This document shows, piece by piece, positions 26,592 to 35,168 of a DNA stretch of 64,000 bases (positions within the stretch are counted from its first letter, which is position 1; each line of letters starts with the position of its first letter). The stretch is from JAHEKD01 sp965204695 (GTDB lineage Bacteria; Pseudomonadota; Gammaproteobacteria; Arenicellales; JAHEKD01), in contig OZ242007.1 in NCBI GenBank assembly GCA_965204695.1, positions 2,046,001-2,110,000 on the forward strand, in the 5' to 3' direction. Position numbers and translations under genes: made by a program. Below the pieces are notes generated by a model. It saw only the letters and a list, made by a program, of their open reading frames with translations, did no database searches and had not been told where the DNA came from.

Positions 26592-27751
26592 GCGTAACGA
26601 CCCTCAACAAAATCCAGGACAACTTTCTGGTGATCGCGTACCGGGCTTTCTCCGTGTTCGGCCGAGACAACGATTTCAAAATGAGGACTCTTTAATGATT
26701 TTTGCTGTTGCTCACAGGCGTAAATATCTTCAGCAGTAAAATCACCGGAGGCCATTGGATCATCTTCATGCTCAGCATCTTCAGACTTGTATTTGCCGGA
26801 AATTTTATTCATCCAGTAACTACTTGAACGCCACTCCTGTTTTTGGAATTCCCAATCAGAGGCATTTTTTAGTCGAACTCTGTTTTCAACACGACTTAAA
26901 TCTGGCGCCAATGGCGTAATAATAAATGTCGCCCAGTTTGACTCGCTCTCGGCCAAGCCAATACCGGGGAAAAGCATCGGCACGTAAGCTGCCAATTGAT
27001 CTTTAGGTAAAATTAATGGCGTCGGTGCATTTTTTTCAATGTCTTTAGCATAATCCTCAGACAAAGGTTCACGAAATGCATAGTGGGGGCCGTAAAATCC
27101 ATATTCCGCATTTGCATGATCATACATGGCCAAGGTGCCAGAATGTAGATGAGCTAAATGATAGACATCTATATAGTTTTCAACCACTACTTTCCAGTTG
27201 GCTTTGATTTCGTATTCAACCCTGGCTTCAGGATACTCGATGAGTTCTTCAAAGTTGTGCGGGCCAAGATGCGGCTCAACCTCGCCAAACCAATCCATGA
27301 TTGAACCGGCATTGGGATCAGGATGAACAAACAACATGCCTCGCCACATGTCGACTGACGCCTTTTTCAGTCCCAGACAGCTTTTATCTAAACCTTTAAA
27401 TTCAGCTTCTTCTTCGGGCACTGAAATCAGGTTTCCTTCAAGATCATAAGTCCAATCATGGTAAGGACAGGTCAAGGCTTTTTGGGTTTTACCTACTGCA
27501 CGAATCAATTGGGTACCGCGATGTCGGCAGATATTATGAAACGCACGTAAACGGCGATCACGGCCCATAACAATAAAGATATTATTTAGGCCTGCTTGTA
27601 CCGAAATGTATTGACCCGGCTCAGTCAGATCCTCAACAAAACCCGCATAAGCCCAAGTCTTGGAAAATATCATTTCCTGTTCACGATCAAACCATTCCTG
27701 CGAGGTATAAGCCTCAACTGGCAAATGATGCATCATTCTTTTATTGCTCAT
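26588..27751 (-). CDS. Rieske non-haem iron oxygenase, alpha subunit
   Basis: A 387-residue oxygenase. The Rieske 2Fe-2S ligands are CRHRG and, 17 residues after the first His, CPYHDW. The catalytic iron site is NWKVVVENYIDVYHLAHLHS, with the His-x4-His spacing. The ATG at 27751, two bases after the upstream stop, is preferred to a longer frame that overlaps the preceding gene. Family members hydroxylate or N-demethylate small molecules, including quaternary amines. The substrate is not defined; the position beside phosphonate genes suggests an N-substituted or hydroxylated aminophosphonate, which is inference. Confidence 0.87.
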   Translation of the reverse strand: MSNKRMMHHLPVEAYTSQEWFDREQEMIFSKTWAYAGFVEDLTEPGQYISVQAGLNNIFIVMGRDRRLRAFHNICRHRGTQLIRAVGKTQKALTCPYHDWTYDLEGNLISVPEEEAEFKGLDKSCLGLKKASVDMWRGMLFVHPDPNAGSIMDWFGEVEPHLGPHNFEELIEYPEARVEYEIKANWKVVVENYIDVYHLAHLHSGTLAMYDHANAEYGFYGPHYAFREPLSEDYAKDIEKNAPTPLILPKDQLAAYVPMLFPGIGLAESESNWATFIITPLAPDLSRVENRVRLKNASDWEFQKQEWRSSSYWMNKISGKYKSEDAEHEDDPMASGDFTAEDIYACEQQQKSLKSPHFEIVVSAEHGESPVRDHQKVVLDFVEGRYA

Positions 27752-27753
27752 AG

Positions 27754-28005
27754 TTAGACTCCAAGTAACGGCAACAAATCGCCAACAATCATAAAAATAC
27801 TTAAGCCAATCCAAGTGATGATAATCAACCAATATAAAACCGGGTTCTCATCACGGGTAATGGGTTCAACCAGCTGTGTTTGACCTGAATAAAGCGCAGG
27901 TATTGTCCACATAATGAACAATAACCCCCATACCCAACTCCAGCCAAACACAACCGCAGCATAGACTATTGCTAAAGCAACAATGGTTCGCCATTTGAAT
28001 TGCAT
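27754..28005 (-). CDS. Small two- to three-helix membrane protein
   Basis: An 83-residue protein starting MQFKWRTIVALAIVYAA, with hydrophobic segments at about 6-35 and 57-80. The ATG at 28005 is preferred (GAGAG just upstream); a longer start at 28044 would place the operator inside the coding sequence. It is first in the operon with the Rieske oxygenase and reductase. It may anchor or assist the oxygenase or transport its substrate. I do not recognise a named family. Confidence 0.65.
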   Translation of the reverse strand: MQFKWRTIVALAIVYAAVVFGWSWVWGLLFIMWTIPALYSGQTQLVEPITRDENPVLYWLIIITWIGLSIFMIVGDLLPLLGV

Positions 28006-28023
28006 AGAATCTCTCAATAGTAA

Positions 28024-28041
28024 ATTGTCAAAATTGACAAT
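28024..28041. promoter_or_regulatory. 18-bp palindromic operator
   Basis: ATTGTCAA, two central A bases and TTGACAAT form a perfect 8-bp inverted repeat between the divergent membrane-protein/Rieske operon and the TetR gene. It is a likely operator for that TetR protein. Confidence 0.7.
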
Positions 28042-28093
28042 CAATCATACATGGTTTATTATCCCATTACAATAGCCAAATCTAATCTCACTC

Positions 28094-28675
28094 GTGGGCA
28101 GACCAAGTCTTAAAAAGGAACGATTTGAAGAAATACTGGATGCGTTTGAACGCTGTGTTGCGCGTTATGGTTTAGCAGGTGCTACCTTAGAGCAAGTAGC
28201 GGCTGAGGCAGGATTAGCAAGGCCATTGATTCGTCACCATATCGGCAATCGTGACGATCTTGTCGACGCGCTTATCAATCGCTTCCAGCAAAATTCAGAT
28301 CTTTATATGCAGGCAATGGTGACAGATTTACCAGAAACAAACCGTTTAATGGCTTTTATTGATCGATTATTCGATGAAAAATACTTTGATCGAAATCTTG
28401 TATTAGTGACTGAAGCATTAATTGCAGCAGCTAGTGATCATCCGCAACTAGAGAAACAGCTGATCGGAACAATTAAGAGCATTGCTGTGGTAATTTCAGA
28501 TGAGCTGAGTCGCGAATACCCAACAAGTTCCAAAAGTTCCATCAAAGAAGTAGCAACTGGGATTTTAGGCATTTATTTCAATGTCGATTCGCTTTCCATG
28601 CTCGGTGGCATGGGAACATTCAGATCAGACTCTAAGCAGGCTGCTCTAAGATTGGTAGCGTCACTCAATAAGTAA
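28094..28675 (+). CDS. TetR-family regulator of the Rieske operon
   Basis: A 193-residue regulator starting with GTG. The N-terminal GRPSLKKERFEEILDAF leads into the HTH (TLEQVAAEAGLARPLIRHHI). The C-terminal domain is helical and presumably binds the inducer. It is divergent from the Rieske oxygenase operon with the palindrome at 28024-28041 between the two. It probably represses that operon and itself. Confidence 0.88.
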   Translation: MGRPSLKKERFEEILDAFERCVARYGLAGATLEQVAAEAGLARPLIRHHIGNRDDLVDALINRFQQNSDLYMQAMVTDLPETNRLMAFIDRLFDEKYFDRNLVLVTEALIAAASDHPQLEKQLIGTIKSIAVVISDELSREYPTSSKSSIKEVATGILGIYFNVDSLSMLGGMGTFRSDSKQAALRLVASLNK

Positions 28676-28678
28676 GCA

Positions 28679-29149
28679 TTAACAATTATTTCCTGTACAT
28701 CGCTCGCACTCAAGCTGCACAGTCGCATGGGCAATATTAAATTCCTCTTTCAACAGACTATGAATACGGTCTTGAATCGAGTTGTGGTTAACATTTTCAT
28801 CGACATCAGCATGCATGGTCAGTACTGGTCGATTTCCCGTCAACGACCAAATATGGACATGATGGACATTACGAATCTCTGGAATTGATTTTTCTAACTG
28901 TGCTCGAAGCAAAGCAGGCTCAACACTTTCCGGTGTACCTTCTAGCAAAATATGTCCAGAATCTTTGAAAACTTTCCAGGCACTTTTGACGATTAACAAC
29001 ACTGCTAATAAAGATAACAATGGATCAGCCGCCATCCAACCGGTTGTCAAAATAATTAATGAGGCTGCAATTGCAGCAACTGACCTTAATAAATCTCCAT
29101 TTTTAAAATCTGAAACACGAATATTACACTGTGCTAGTAAATAGAACAC
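28679..29149 (-). pseudogene. Truncated CDF (CzcD/ZitB-like) cation efflux protein
   Basis: A 156-residue remnant matching the C-terminal half of cation diffusion facilitators: NGDLLRSVAAIAASLII (helix 5), GWMAADPLLSLL (helix 6), LLEGTPE and the cytoplasmic domain with HVHIWSLTGNRPVLTMHAD. About 140 N-terminal residues with helices 1-4 are missing. The helix 5 metal site, usually HxxxD, reads FKNGD, so the His is lost. It starts just beyond the glmS terminator. It is unlikely to transport metals. Confidence 0.8.
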
Positions 29150-29156
29150 TAAAAAA

Positions 29157-29181
29157 GAACGCCCAGACTAGCTGGGCGTTC
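29157..29181 (-). terminator. Rho-independent terminator of glmUS
   Basis: A perfect 10-bp stem (GAACGCCCAG/CTGGGCGTTC) with a 5-base loop. On the minus strand it is followed by TTTTTT. It lies 120 bp beyond the glmS stop and marks the end of the glmU-glmS transcript. Confidence 0.88.
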
Positions 29182-29300
29182 ATTGACACAAGAGAGGAGA
29201 GGAAGTCTTTCTTTTATGGTTTGCAGTATAGATCAGCATCACTGAATGGATGCTGATATTAGCGTGAACGCTAGCTTAATAATGACAGATGTAGATCTGG

Positions 29301-31127
29301 CTATTCGACAGTAACTGATTTCGCCAGATTCCGAGGCTTATCAATGTCCGTGCCTTTAATGACTGCCACATGGTAGGCCAATAATTGCAAGGGAATCACA
29401 TAGATAATAGGTGATATCGTATCATCAACAGGCGCAACATTGATGACTTCTATTCCTGCATCAGCATCCATCCCGGATTCCTGGTCAGCAAATACAATCA
29501 GCTGCCCTCCACGAGCGCGGACTTCCTGAATATTAGATTGTATTTTTTCCAACAGATTGTTGTTTGGCGCCACTGCTACAACAGGCATATTCGAATCCAC
29601 TAACGCCAATGGGCCATGTTTAAGTTCACCTGCCGGATAGGCTTCAGCATGAATATAGGAAATTTCTTTGAGCTTAAGCGCGCCTTCCAAAGCGATAGGA
29701 AAATGTAAACCCCGACCTAAGAACAATGCATGATGCTTATCAGCGAATCGTTCAGCCAGCTTTGCGATTTCTTGGTGCTGATTTAAAGCCTGTTCAACCT
29801 TGACTGGCAAACTTCTAAGCTCATTAACCAATATAGATTCCGTCTGCTCATCCAGAGACCGACGTCGGCCGACCACTATTGCTAATAGCAATAAAGAAAC
29901 AAGTTGTGTGGTAAATGCTTTGGTTGAGGCCACTCCAATTTCCGGGCCTGCATGCGTCATAAATACCAAATCAGAAGCTCGTACTAGTGAACTTTCCGGG
30001 GCATTGCAAATAGTAAGTGAATATTTATAACCCCATTTCTTTGCCTTGTCCAAGGCGGTTAACGTATCAATCGTTTCTCCCGATTGAGAGATGGTAACCA
30101 CCAAAGCATCCTCCGGGACCACATGCGGTCTAGAAGAAAATTCTGTTGCGATATCCACATCACAGCGCATACCGAATTTCTCAAACCAATTACGCGCCAC
30201 TAAACCCGAATAATAACTTGTGCCGCAAGCGATAATTTGGATTGATTTAATCTTATCAAAGATTTCAGCCGCATCATGACCGAATGATTGCTCAAGCACT
30301 TTGTCAGCCGATATCCGACCTTCAAGCGTATCGGCGATTGCCTGCCCTTGCTCAAAGATTTCTTTTTGCATGTAATGATTATAGTCACCCAATTCAATAG
30401 CGTTTGCAGAAAGCGAACTGGTTTTTACATCACGTTCGACGATTCGTCCTTGTTGATTATAAAGAGTGACCTGACCACGATTAATGTCAACAATATCACC
30501 ATCATCCATGACCATAAATTTGTTGGTGACTGCGATCAAGGCTGACATATCAGAACCAAGGAATGCTTCATCATCCTTGATACCAATCAATAATGGACTT
30601 CTTGCACGCGCCCCAATTAATCGCCCTGGTTCTGACAACGAAATCACACCAAGCGCATAGGCGCCTTTTAGTAAAGCTACGGTTTTTTGTACCGCCTCCA
30701 ATAAATCAGCGCCTTGATTAATAAAATCATCGACTTTGTTAACGATGACTTCGGTATCCGTTTCAGAATAAAAACTATAGCCCTTAGCCTCCAGCTCTTC
30801 ACGCAATTCCTGGTGATTCTCAATAATACCGTTATGAACTAAGGCAACATTGTTTTGGCTGATATGCGGGTGGGCATTATCTTCAGTGACTCCACCATGG
30901 GTTGCCCAACGTGTATGAGCAATTCCAGTAAATGCCTTGAACTGATCAAAGTCAATGTCTTGCTCGAGCTTGGCAACACGACCAACATTGACTCTACGTT
31001 GAATAGCCTCATCTTTAATGATTGCAACACCTGCTGAGTCATAACCTCTATATTCAAGACGCTTGAGGCCATCGATCAACATGGGAACGATATTCGATTT
31101 TGCTACTGCTCCTACAATGCCACACAT
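29301..31127 (-). CDS. glmS: Glutamine-fructose-6-phosphate aminotransferase
   Basis: A 608-residue cytosolic enzyme forming glucosamine 6-phosphate from fructose 6-phosphate and glutamine, the first step to UDP-GlcNAc for peptidoglycan and LPS. The N-terminal glutaminase domain starts with the Cys nucleophile after Met (MCGIVGAVA) and has HTRWATHG. Two SIS domains follow (TISQSGETIDTL and the later LGRGLHFPIALEGALKLKE), ending in the canonical KSVTVE. It lies 7 bp behind glmU and is cotranscribed. No glmS ribozyme is expected in this group. Confidence 0.96.
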   Translation of the reverse strand: MCGIVGAVAKSNIVPMLIDGLKRLEYRGYDSAGVAIIKDEAIQRRVNVGRVAKLEQDIDFDQFKAFTGIAHTRWATHGGVTEDNAHPHISQNNVALVHNGIIENHQELREELEAKGYSFYSETDTEVIVNKVDDFINQGADLLEAVQKTVALLKGAYALGVISLSEPGRLIGARARSPLLIGIKDDEAFLGSDMSALIAVTNKFMVMDDGDIVDINRGQVTLYNQQGRIVERDVKTSSLSANAIELGDYNHYMQKEIFEQGQAIADTLEGRISADKVLEQSFGHDAAEIFDKIKSIQIIACGTSYYSGLVARNWFEKFGMRCDVDIATEFSSRPHVVPEDALVVTISQSGETIDTLTALDKAKKWGYKYSLTICNAPESSLVRASDLVFMTHAGPEIGVASTKAFTTQLVSLLLLAIVVGRRRSLDEQTESILVNELRSLPVKVEQALNQHQEIAKLAERFADKHHALFLGRGLHFPIALEGALKLKEISYIHAEAYPAGELKHGPLALVDSNMPVVAVAPNNNLLEKIQSNIQEVRARGGQLIVFADQESGMDADAGIEVINVAPVDDTISPIIYVIPLQLLAYHVAVIKGTDIDKPRNLAKSVTVE

Positions 31128-31134
31128 GAAAGTC

Positions 31135-32496
31135 TCACCTCTTTTTTGGCCGTTTCCAACCGGTTAATACTATTTGTTCTTTTTTATTAATCGTTAATTC
31201 TCCTTGGGCCGCATCTTTATAAACTGTTGTACCTGCACCTATAGTGGCATCGTCATTAATAGTTACTGGAGCAACTAATTGACAGTCCGAGCCAATATGC
31301 ACATTATCACCAATTACCGTTTTATGCTTATTGACACCATCGTAGTTACAGGTAATCATTCCTGCACCAATATTGACTTCTTTACCCACTTCAGCATCAC
31401 CTAAATAACTTAAATGGTTGGCTTTGCTATTTTCTCCTATTACAGAATTTTTGACTTCAACAAAGTTGCCTATTTTACTGCCATTTTTTAATATGGCTCC
31501 GGGTCGTAAACGAGCATAAGGACCAACTGAACAATTAGAGCCAATAATAGAATTCTCAATTAATGAAAAAGGTTCAATTGTTGTATTATCCGCAATTTCG
31601 GTGTTTTTGATAATACTATGTGATCCAATTTTAACATTGTCACCAAGCTTGCAATCACCTTCAATGGTGACATTGATATCAACTTTGCAATCGCGCCCAA
31701 ATGCTAGGTTTCCATGCAAATCAAAACGTAATGGATCAACGATTGTTAATCCGGTTTGCATCAAATTTTCAGCAAGCTGTTTTTGCTGCATACGTTCAAG
31801 CTCTGCCAGTTCCAGCTTGCTATTAACACCACGTATTTGAAGCTCGGACTGAGCAGTAATCGAAACAACTGGCACTTGATCTGCCACCGCAAGTTTCACA
31901 ATATCCGTTAAGTAATATTCCTGTTGCGCATTATTATTATCAATACGGCTTAACCAGTGCTTAAGTAAACCCGCAGGTGCAGCCACAACACCAGTATTAA
32001 TCTCTTTGATTTGTCGTTCGCTAAGATTGGCATCCTTGAACTCTCGAATATCGATGACTTGATTCTGAGTATTACGAATAATTCTACCTAAAGTAGCTGG
32101 ATTATCGAGTTCAATAGTCAATAAGGCCAATTGATTCTCTTTAGTCAAATCAATGAGTGACTGCAAGGTTTCTGGATTGATTAAGGGGACATCACCATAC
32201 AAAACCAGCACTACACAATCGTCATCGATTGTTGGTGTCGCCTGAGCTACAGCATGTCCTGTACCTTTTTGCTCTGCCTGATAGACCCAACTAATCTGCC
32301 TATCGGAAAATTTTTGCATCAACAGATCACCACCGTGCCCATGCACAACGTGTATCGTTTGCGAATTTATAGCCTGTGCTGCATCCAGTACATACTCAAG
32401 CATGGGCTTGCCGGAAAGTCCATGCAACACCTTGGGCCGGGTCGAGTACATCCTGGTACCTTTCCCTGCTGCTAAAATAACCGTCTCAATATTCAT
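31135..32496 (-). CDS. glmU: Bifunctional GlmU uridyltransferase/acetyltransferase
   Basis: A 453-residue enzyme making UDP-GlcNAc: it acetylates glucosamine 1-phosphate and couples it to UTP. The N-terminal nucleotidyltransferase starts VILAAGKGTRMYSTRPKVLH. The C-terminal left-handed beta helix shows hexapeptide repeats and NYDGVNKHKTVIGDNVHIGS. The ATG at 32496 is taken rather than a TTG two codons earlier. It heads the glmU-glmS operon. In many gammaproteobacteria it directly follows atpC; here atpC lies about 17 kb away on the same strand. Confidence 0.96.
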   Translation of the reverse strand: MNIETVILAAGKGTRMYSTRPKVLHGLSGKPMLEYVLDAAQAINSQTIHVVHGHGGDLLMQKFSDRQISWVYQAEQKGTGHAVAQATPTIDDDCVVLVLYGDVPLINPETLQSLIDLTKENQLALLTIELDNPATLGRIIRNTQNQVIDIREFKDANLSERQIKEINTGVVAAPAGLLKHWLSRIDNNNAQQEYYLTDIVKLAVADQVPVVSITAQSELQIRGVNSKLELAELERMQQKQLAENLMQTGLTIVDPLRFDLHGNLAFGRDCKVDINVTIEGDCKLGDNVKIGSHSIIKNTEIADNTTIEPFSLIENSIIGSNCSVGPYARLRPGAILKNGSKIGNFVEVKNSVIGENSKANHLSYLGDAEVGKEVNIGAGMITCNYDGVNKHKTVIGDNVHIGSDCQLVAPVTINDDATIGAGTTVYKDAAQGELTINKKEQIVLTGWKRPKKR

Positions 32497-32524
32497 GCGC
32501 AAAGTATAATCGACAGTCCGATTT

Positions 32525-33292
32525 TCATAAATGCCAGTTAAGAATTTGTTGATTTATATAATCGCTTATTTTCTTGCTGGTTTGTGTCTGTCTACAATCA
32601 TGCAGATGAGTGTTATGTGTGAATGTATAGTCACAACGATAAGTAACAATTTCCACTGAATTGGGGTACTTATCAGTCAAAAATTCTAAATCCTGAGGTC
32701 GATTATATTCATCGTCTTGATAGGCAAATATCAGGGCATCCATTTCTTTGGCCTGTAACATCTGTTTTATCTGCTTGGGCCTGATCTGTTCTCGCCACCA
32801 AGGGTGGGTGCTTCGACTGCGCCTATTGGCCAGAGCTGGTGCAAATAATATTGCGGCATTAAATTTTTGATTGACCTGATTCATTAACATTAATGATGCC
32901 CAGCCACCTTTGGAATGCCCAGACAAAAATATATGTTCCGGTCGGATACCCTGGCTAACTAAACTATCGATGATTTGTTCAATTTCGTACATGCGAGCGT
33001 AAACCTGATTGCCTGCATACTTCGGTCCTTTCCCCTCGGTCGCTTGTGAGCACAGAAAATAAATATGCACTCGGTTTGATTCTAATTCTCTTAATGAATC
33101 GGGTACTTGGTTATAGCTGGCGTCGCAGCGTTCCTTTTTTCTTGGATTACGCGTGCCATGGTTATAGATAATGACGACTGTGTCTTCAGCAGCAGCCTTA
33201 AGATCAATCAATGATTTGTCGGTTTTAGCATCTTTATAGACTGAACAGCCTGTCAGTAAATATAACCAAGCTAATAAATAAACTAATTTCAT
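32525..33292 (-). CDS. Alpha/beta-hydrolase-fold lipoprotein
   Basis: A 255-residue protein with a short signal and lipobox (LLTGC at about 12-16). It has an alpha/beta-hydrolase nucleophile elbow, FLSGHSKGGWASLM, and IIYNHGTRNPRKK early, which may hold the oxyanion region. It would act in the periplasm as an esterase or a related hydrolase of unknown substrate. The stop codon of the MetC-like gene and its start are adjacent (33292/33293), so it is cotranscribed with that gene. Confidence 0.75.
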   Translation of the reverse strand: MKLVYLLAWLYLLTGCSVYKDAKTDKSLIDLKAAAEDTVVIIYNHGTRNPRKKERCDASYNQVPDSLRELESNRVHIYFLCSQATEGKGPKYAGNQVYARMYEIEQIIDSLVSQGIRPEHIFLSGHSKGGWASLMLMNQVNQKFNAAILFAPALANRRSRSTHPWWREQIRPKQIKQMLQAKEMDALIFAYQDDEYNRPQDLEFLTDKYPNSVEIVTYRCDYTFTHNTHLHDCRQTQTSKKISDYINQQILNWHL

Positions 33293-34447
33293 TTAGCCGA
33301 TAGTAGATAAGGCCTGTTCAAGATCATTGATCAAATCTTCGACATGTTCAATGCCAACCGATAAACGTAACAAATTCTCAGGCGTGTTGGTAATGTCGCC
33401 TTCGCTGGTTTTGCGGTGCTCAATTAAACTCTCTACACCTCCCAGTGAAGTGGCTGGTTTCCAAACTTGTGTAGAGGTTGCAACTTTAATGGCCTGTTGT
33501 TTGCTACCCTTAACGAGAATGGACAACATGCCGCCAAACCCACCTTTTAATTGCTTTTTTGCAACTTGATGATAAACATTATCAGGCAATCCTGGATAAT
33601 GAACATGCTCCACAGCAGGATGCTTCGCTAGCATAGTGGCTATTGCCAGTGCATTTTCGCACTGTTGCCTGACTCTTAAATGCAGCGTTTTCATACCACG
33701 GATTAATTCATAAGCATCACGGGCGCTGGGCATAGGTCCAGCCAATTTGCGGTAATTTCGGATTCGTTGCCAAATTTGCGAATCAGCATTTTTGCAAACA
33801 AGCATACCAGCCAACACATCTGAATGGCCGTTTAAATACTTGGTCGCAGCATGAGCAACCAAGTCAGCACCCAAGGTAATCGACTGACATAGCACCGGTG
33901 TGTTGACCGTTGCATCGACACCTAGAAGTGCATCATGTTGATGTGTGACCTCAGCAATTGCCGCTATATCGGCTACTGCCCAGGTTGGATTTGCCAACAT
34001 TTCTATCCAGACAATTTTAGTTTGACCCGGTTTAATAACCTGATTCAGTGAATCTGGATTAGCCGCATCAAATTGACTAACCGACAAACCATAATGATCT
34101 GCAAATTCCTGAGCCCAGTGCGTCACACCGTGGTAAAGCGTTTGGGCAATGACAATATGATCACCTTTCTTTAAAGTATGAAAGGCCGCTGTACAAGCGC
34201 TAAGGCCTGATGGAAACATCAGGGCATCTTGACCTTTCTCCAAAGCACAAATAATTTTCGCAGCTTGTTCAACAGTAGGTGAAGTATCGCGAATATATCC
34301 ACGTCCATCGCGTTGTTGATAGTCACCATCACGAGCAAATGTAGTTGCTACTTGTAGTGGTGGTACCACCGCACCTGTAGTCGGACAAATTTCGCCGAAC
34401 GCTTGAGCTGCTAATGTCTCGGGATGCAAATCAAAGTTTTCAGCCAT
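33293..34447 (-). CDS. Cys/Met metabolism PLP lyase (cystathionine lyase-like)
   Basis: A 384-residue PLP enzyme of the trans-sulfuration family. It has YIRDTSPTVEQ at the usual YxRxxNPT position, MFPSGLSACTAAF, and the PLP Lys in AHAATKYLNGHSDVLAG, and ends with LRLSVGIEHVEDLI. It may be cystathionine beta- or gamma-lyase or synthase; sequence does not separate these with confidence. It is followed directly by a lipoprotein gene and preceded by a marC-like gene 10 bp upstream. Confidence 0.85.
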   Translation of the reverse strand: MAENFDLHPETLAAQAFGEICPTTGAVVPPLQVATTFARDGDYQQRDGRGYIRDTSPTVEQAAKIICALEKGQDALMFPSGLSACTAAFHTLKKGDHIVIAQTLYHGVTHWAQEFADHYGLSVSQFDAANPDSLNQVIKPGQTKIVWIEMLANPTWAVADIAAIAEVTHQHDALLGVDATVNTPVLCQSITLGADLVAHAATKYLNGHSDVLAGMLVCKNADSQIWQRIRNYRKLAGPMPSARDAYELIRGMKTLHLRVRQQCENALAIATMLAKHPAVEHVHYPGLPDNVYHQVAKKQLKGGFGGMLSILVKGSKQQAIKVATSTQVWKPATSLGGVESLIEHRKTSEGDITNTPENLLRLSVGIEHVEDLINDLEQALSTIG

Positions 34448-34457
34448 AAGATGTTTT

Positions 34458-35099
34458 CTACTTCGTTAGTTGAGTAAATAATGAACTCTCGACAATACCA
34501 TCGAATATAAATTGAACCGCCAATGCAGTTAATAACACACCAAATACACGGCTAATAACTTGTAATCCAGTCACACCCAATAATCGTTGCACTTGAGTTG
34601 CCAGAAGCAAACAAATAAAAGTGGTAATTAAAATAGCAACTAAACCTAACAACACTGCTGCCTGCTGCTTGTGATCACCCTCGGCATTAGCCATCAATAA
34701 AATCGCAGCACCCATCGCCCCAGGGCCAGCGATCAACGGCGTTGCCAGTGGAAAAACTGCAATATCTGTCTTCTGGACAGCCTCTTCTTCCTCTTCGCCG
34801 GTAGTACTGGTACCACCGGTGCTACGTGCGAATACCATATTAATACCAATTAACAACAACAAAATACCACCTGCTGTACGTAAAGCAGCGAGGGTTATGC
34901 CTAAACGATTTAATAAAATGTCGCCAAACAGTGCGAAAATAAACAAAACAATTGTTGCGATTAAAGTCCCTTTTATCGCCATTGAACGTTTGAACTTAGC
35001 TTGCGCATTGCCTGTCAATACTGCAAACATAGCCGCCACATCCAGTGGTCCAATGGTAGCGAAAAATGTGGTAAACGAAATGATGAAAGTATCGAGCAT
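34458..35099 (-). CDS. MarC-family integral membrane protein
   Basis: A 213-residue protein with six hydrophobic helices. It contains ATIGPLDVAAMFAVLTG (helix 1) and PLATPLIAGPGAMGAAILL in the second half, the hallmark repeats of MarC/UPF0056 proteins. The biochemical role of the family is unsettled; some members affect amino-acid export or stress tolerance. It lies 10 bp before the PLP lyase gene in the same direction, which would fit an export role, but that is speculative. Confidence 0.88.
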   Translation of the reverse strand: MLDTFIISFTTFFATIGPLDVAAMFAVLTGNAQAKFKRSMAIKGTLIATIVLFIFALFGDILLNRLGITLAALRTAGGILLLLIGINMVFARSTGGTSTTGEEEEEAVQKTDIAVFPLATPLIAGPGAMGAAILLMANAEGDHKQQAAVLLGLVAILITTFICLLLATQVQRLLGVTGLQVISRVFGVLLTALAVQFIFDGIVESSLFTQLTK

Positions 35100-35168
35100 G
35101 GAGGAATTTTAGTGTTTTTGAAAACTTAGTGCAGTGGTTTTTAAGTTGATTTAGAGTAATGATTTACT

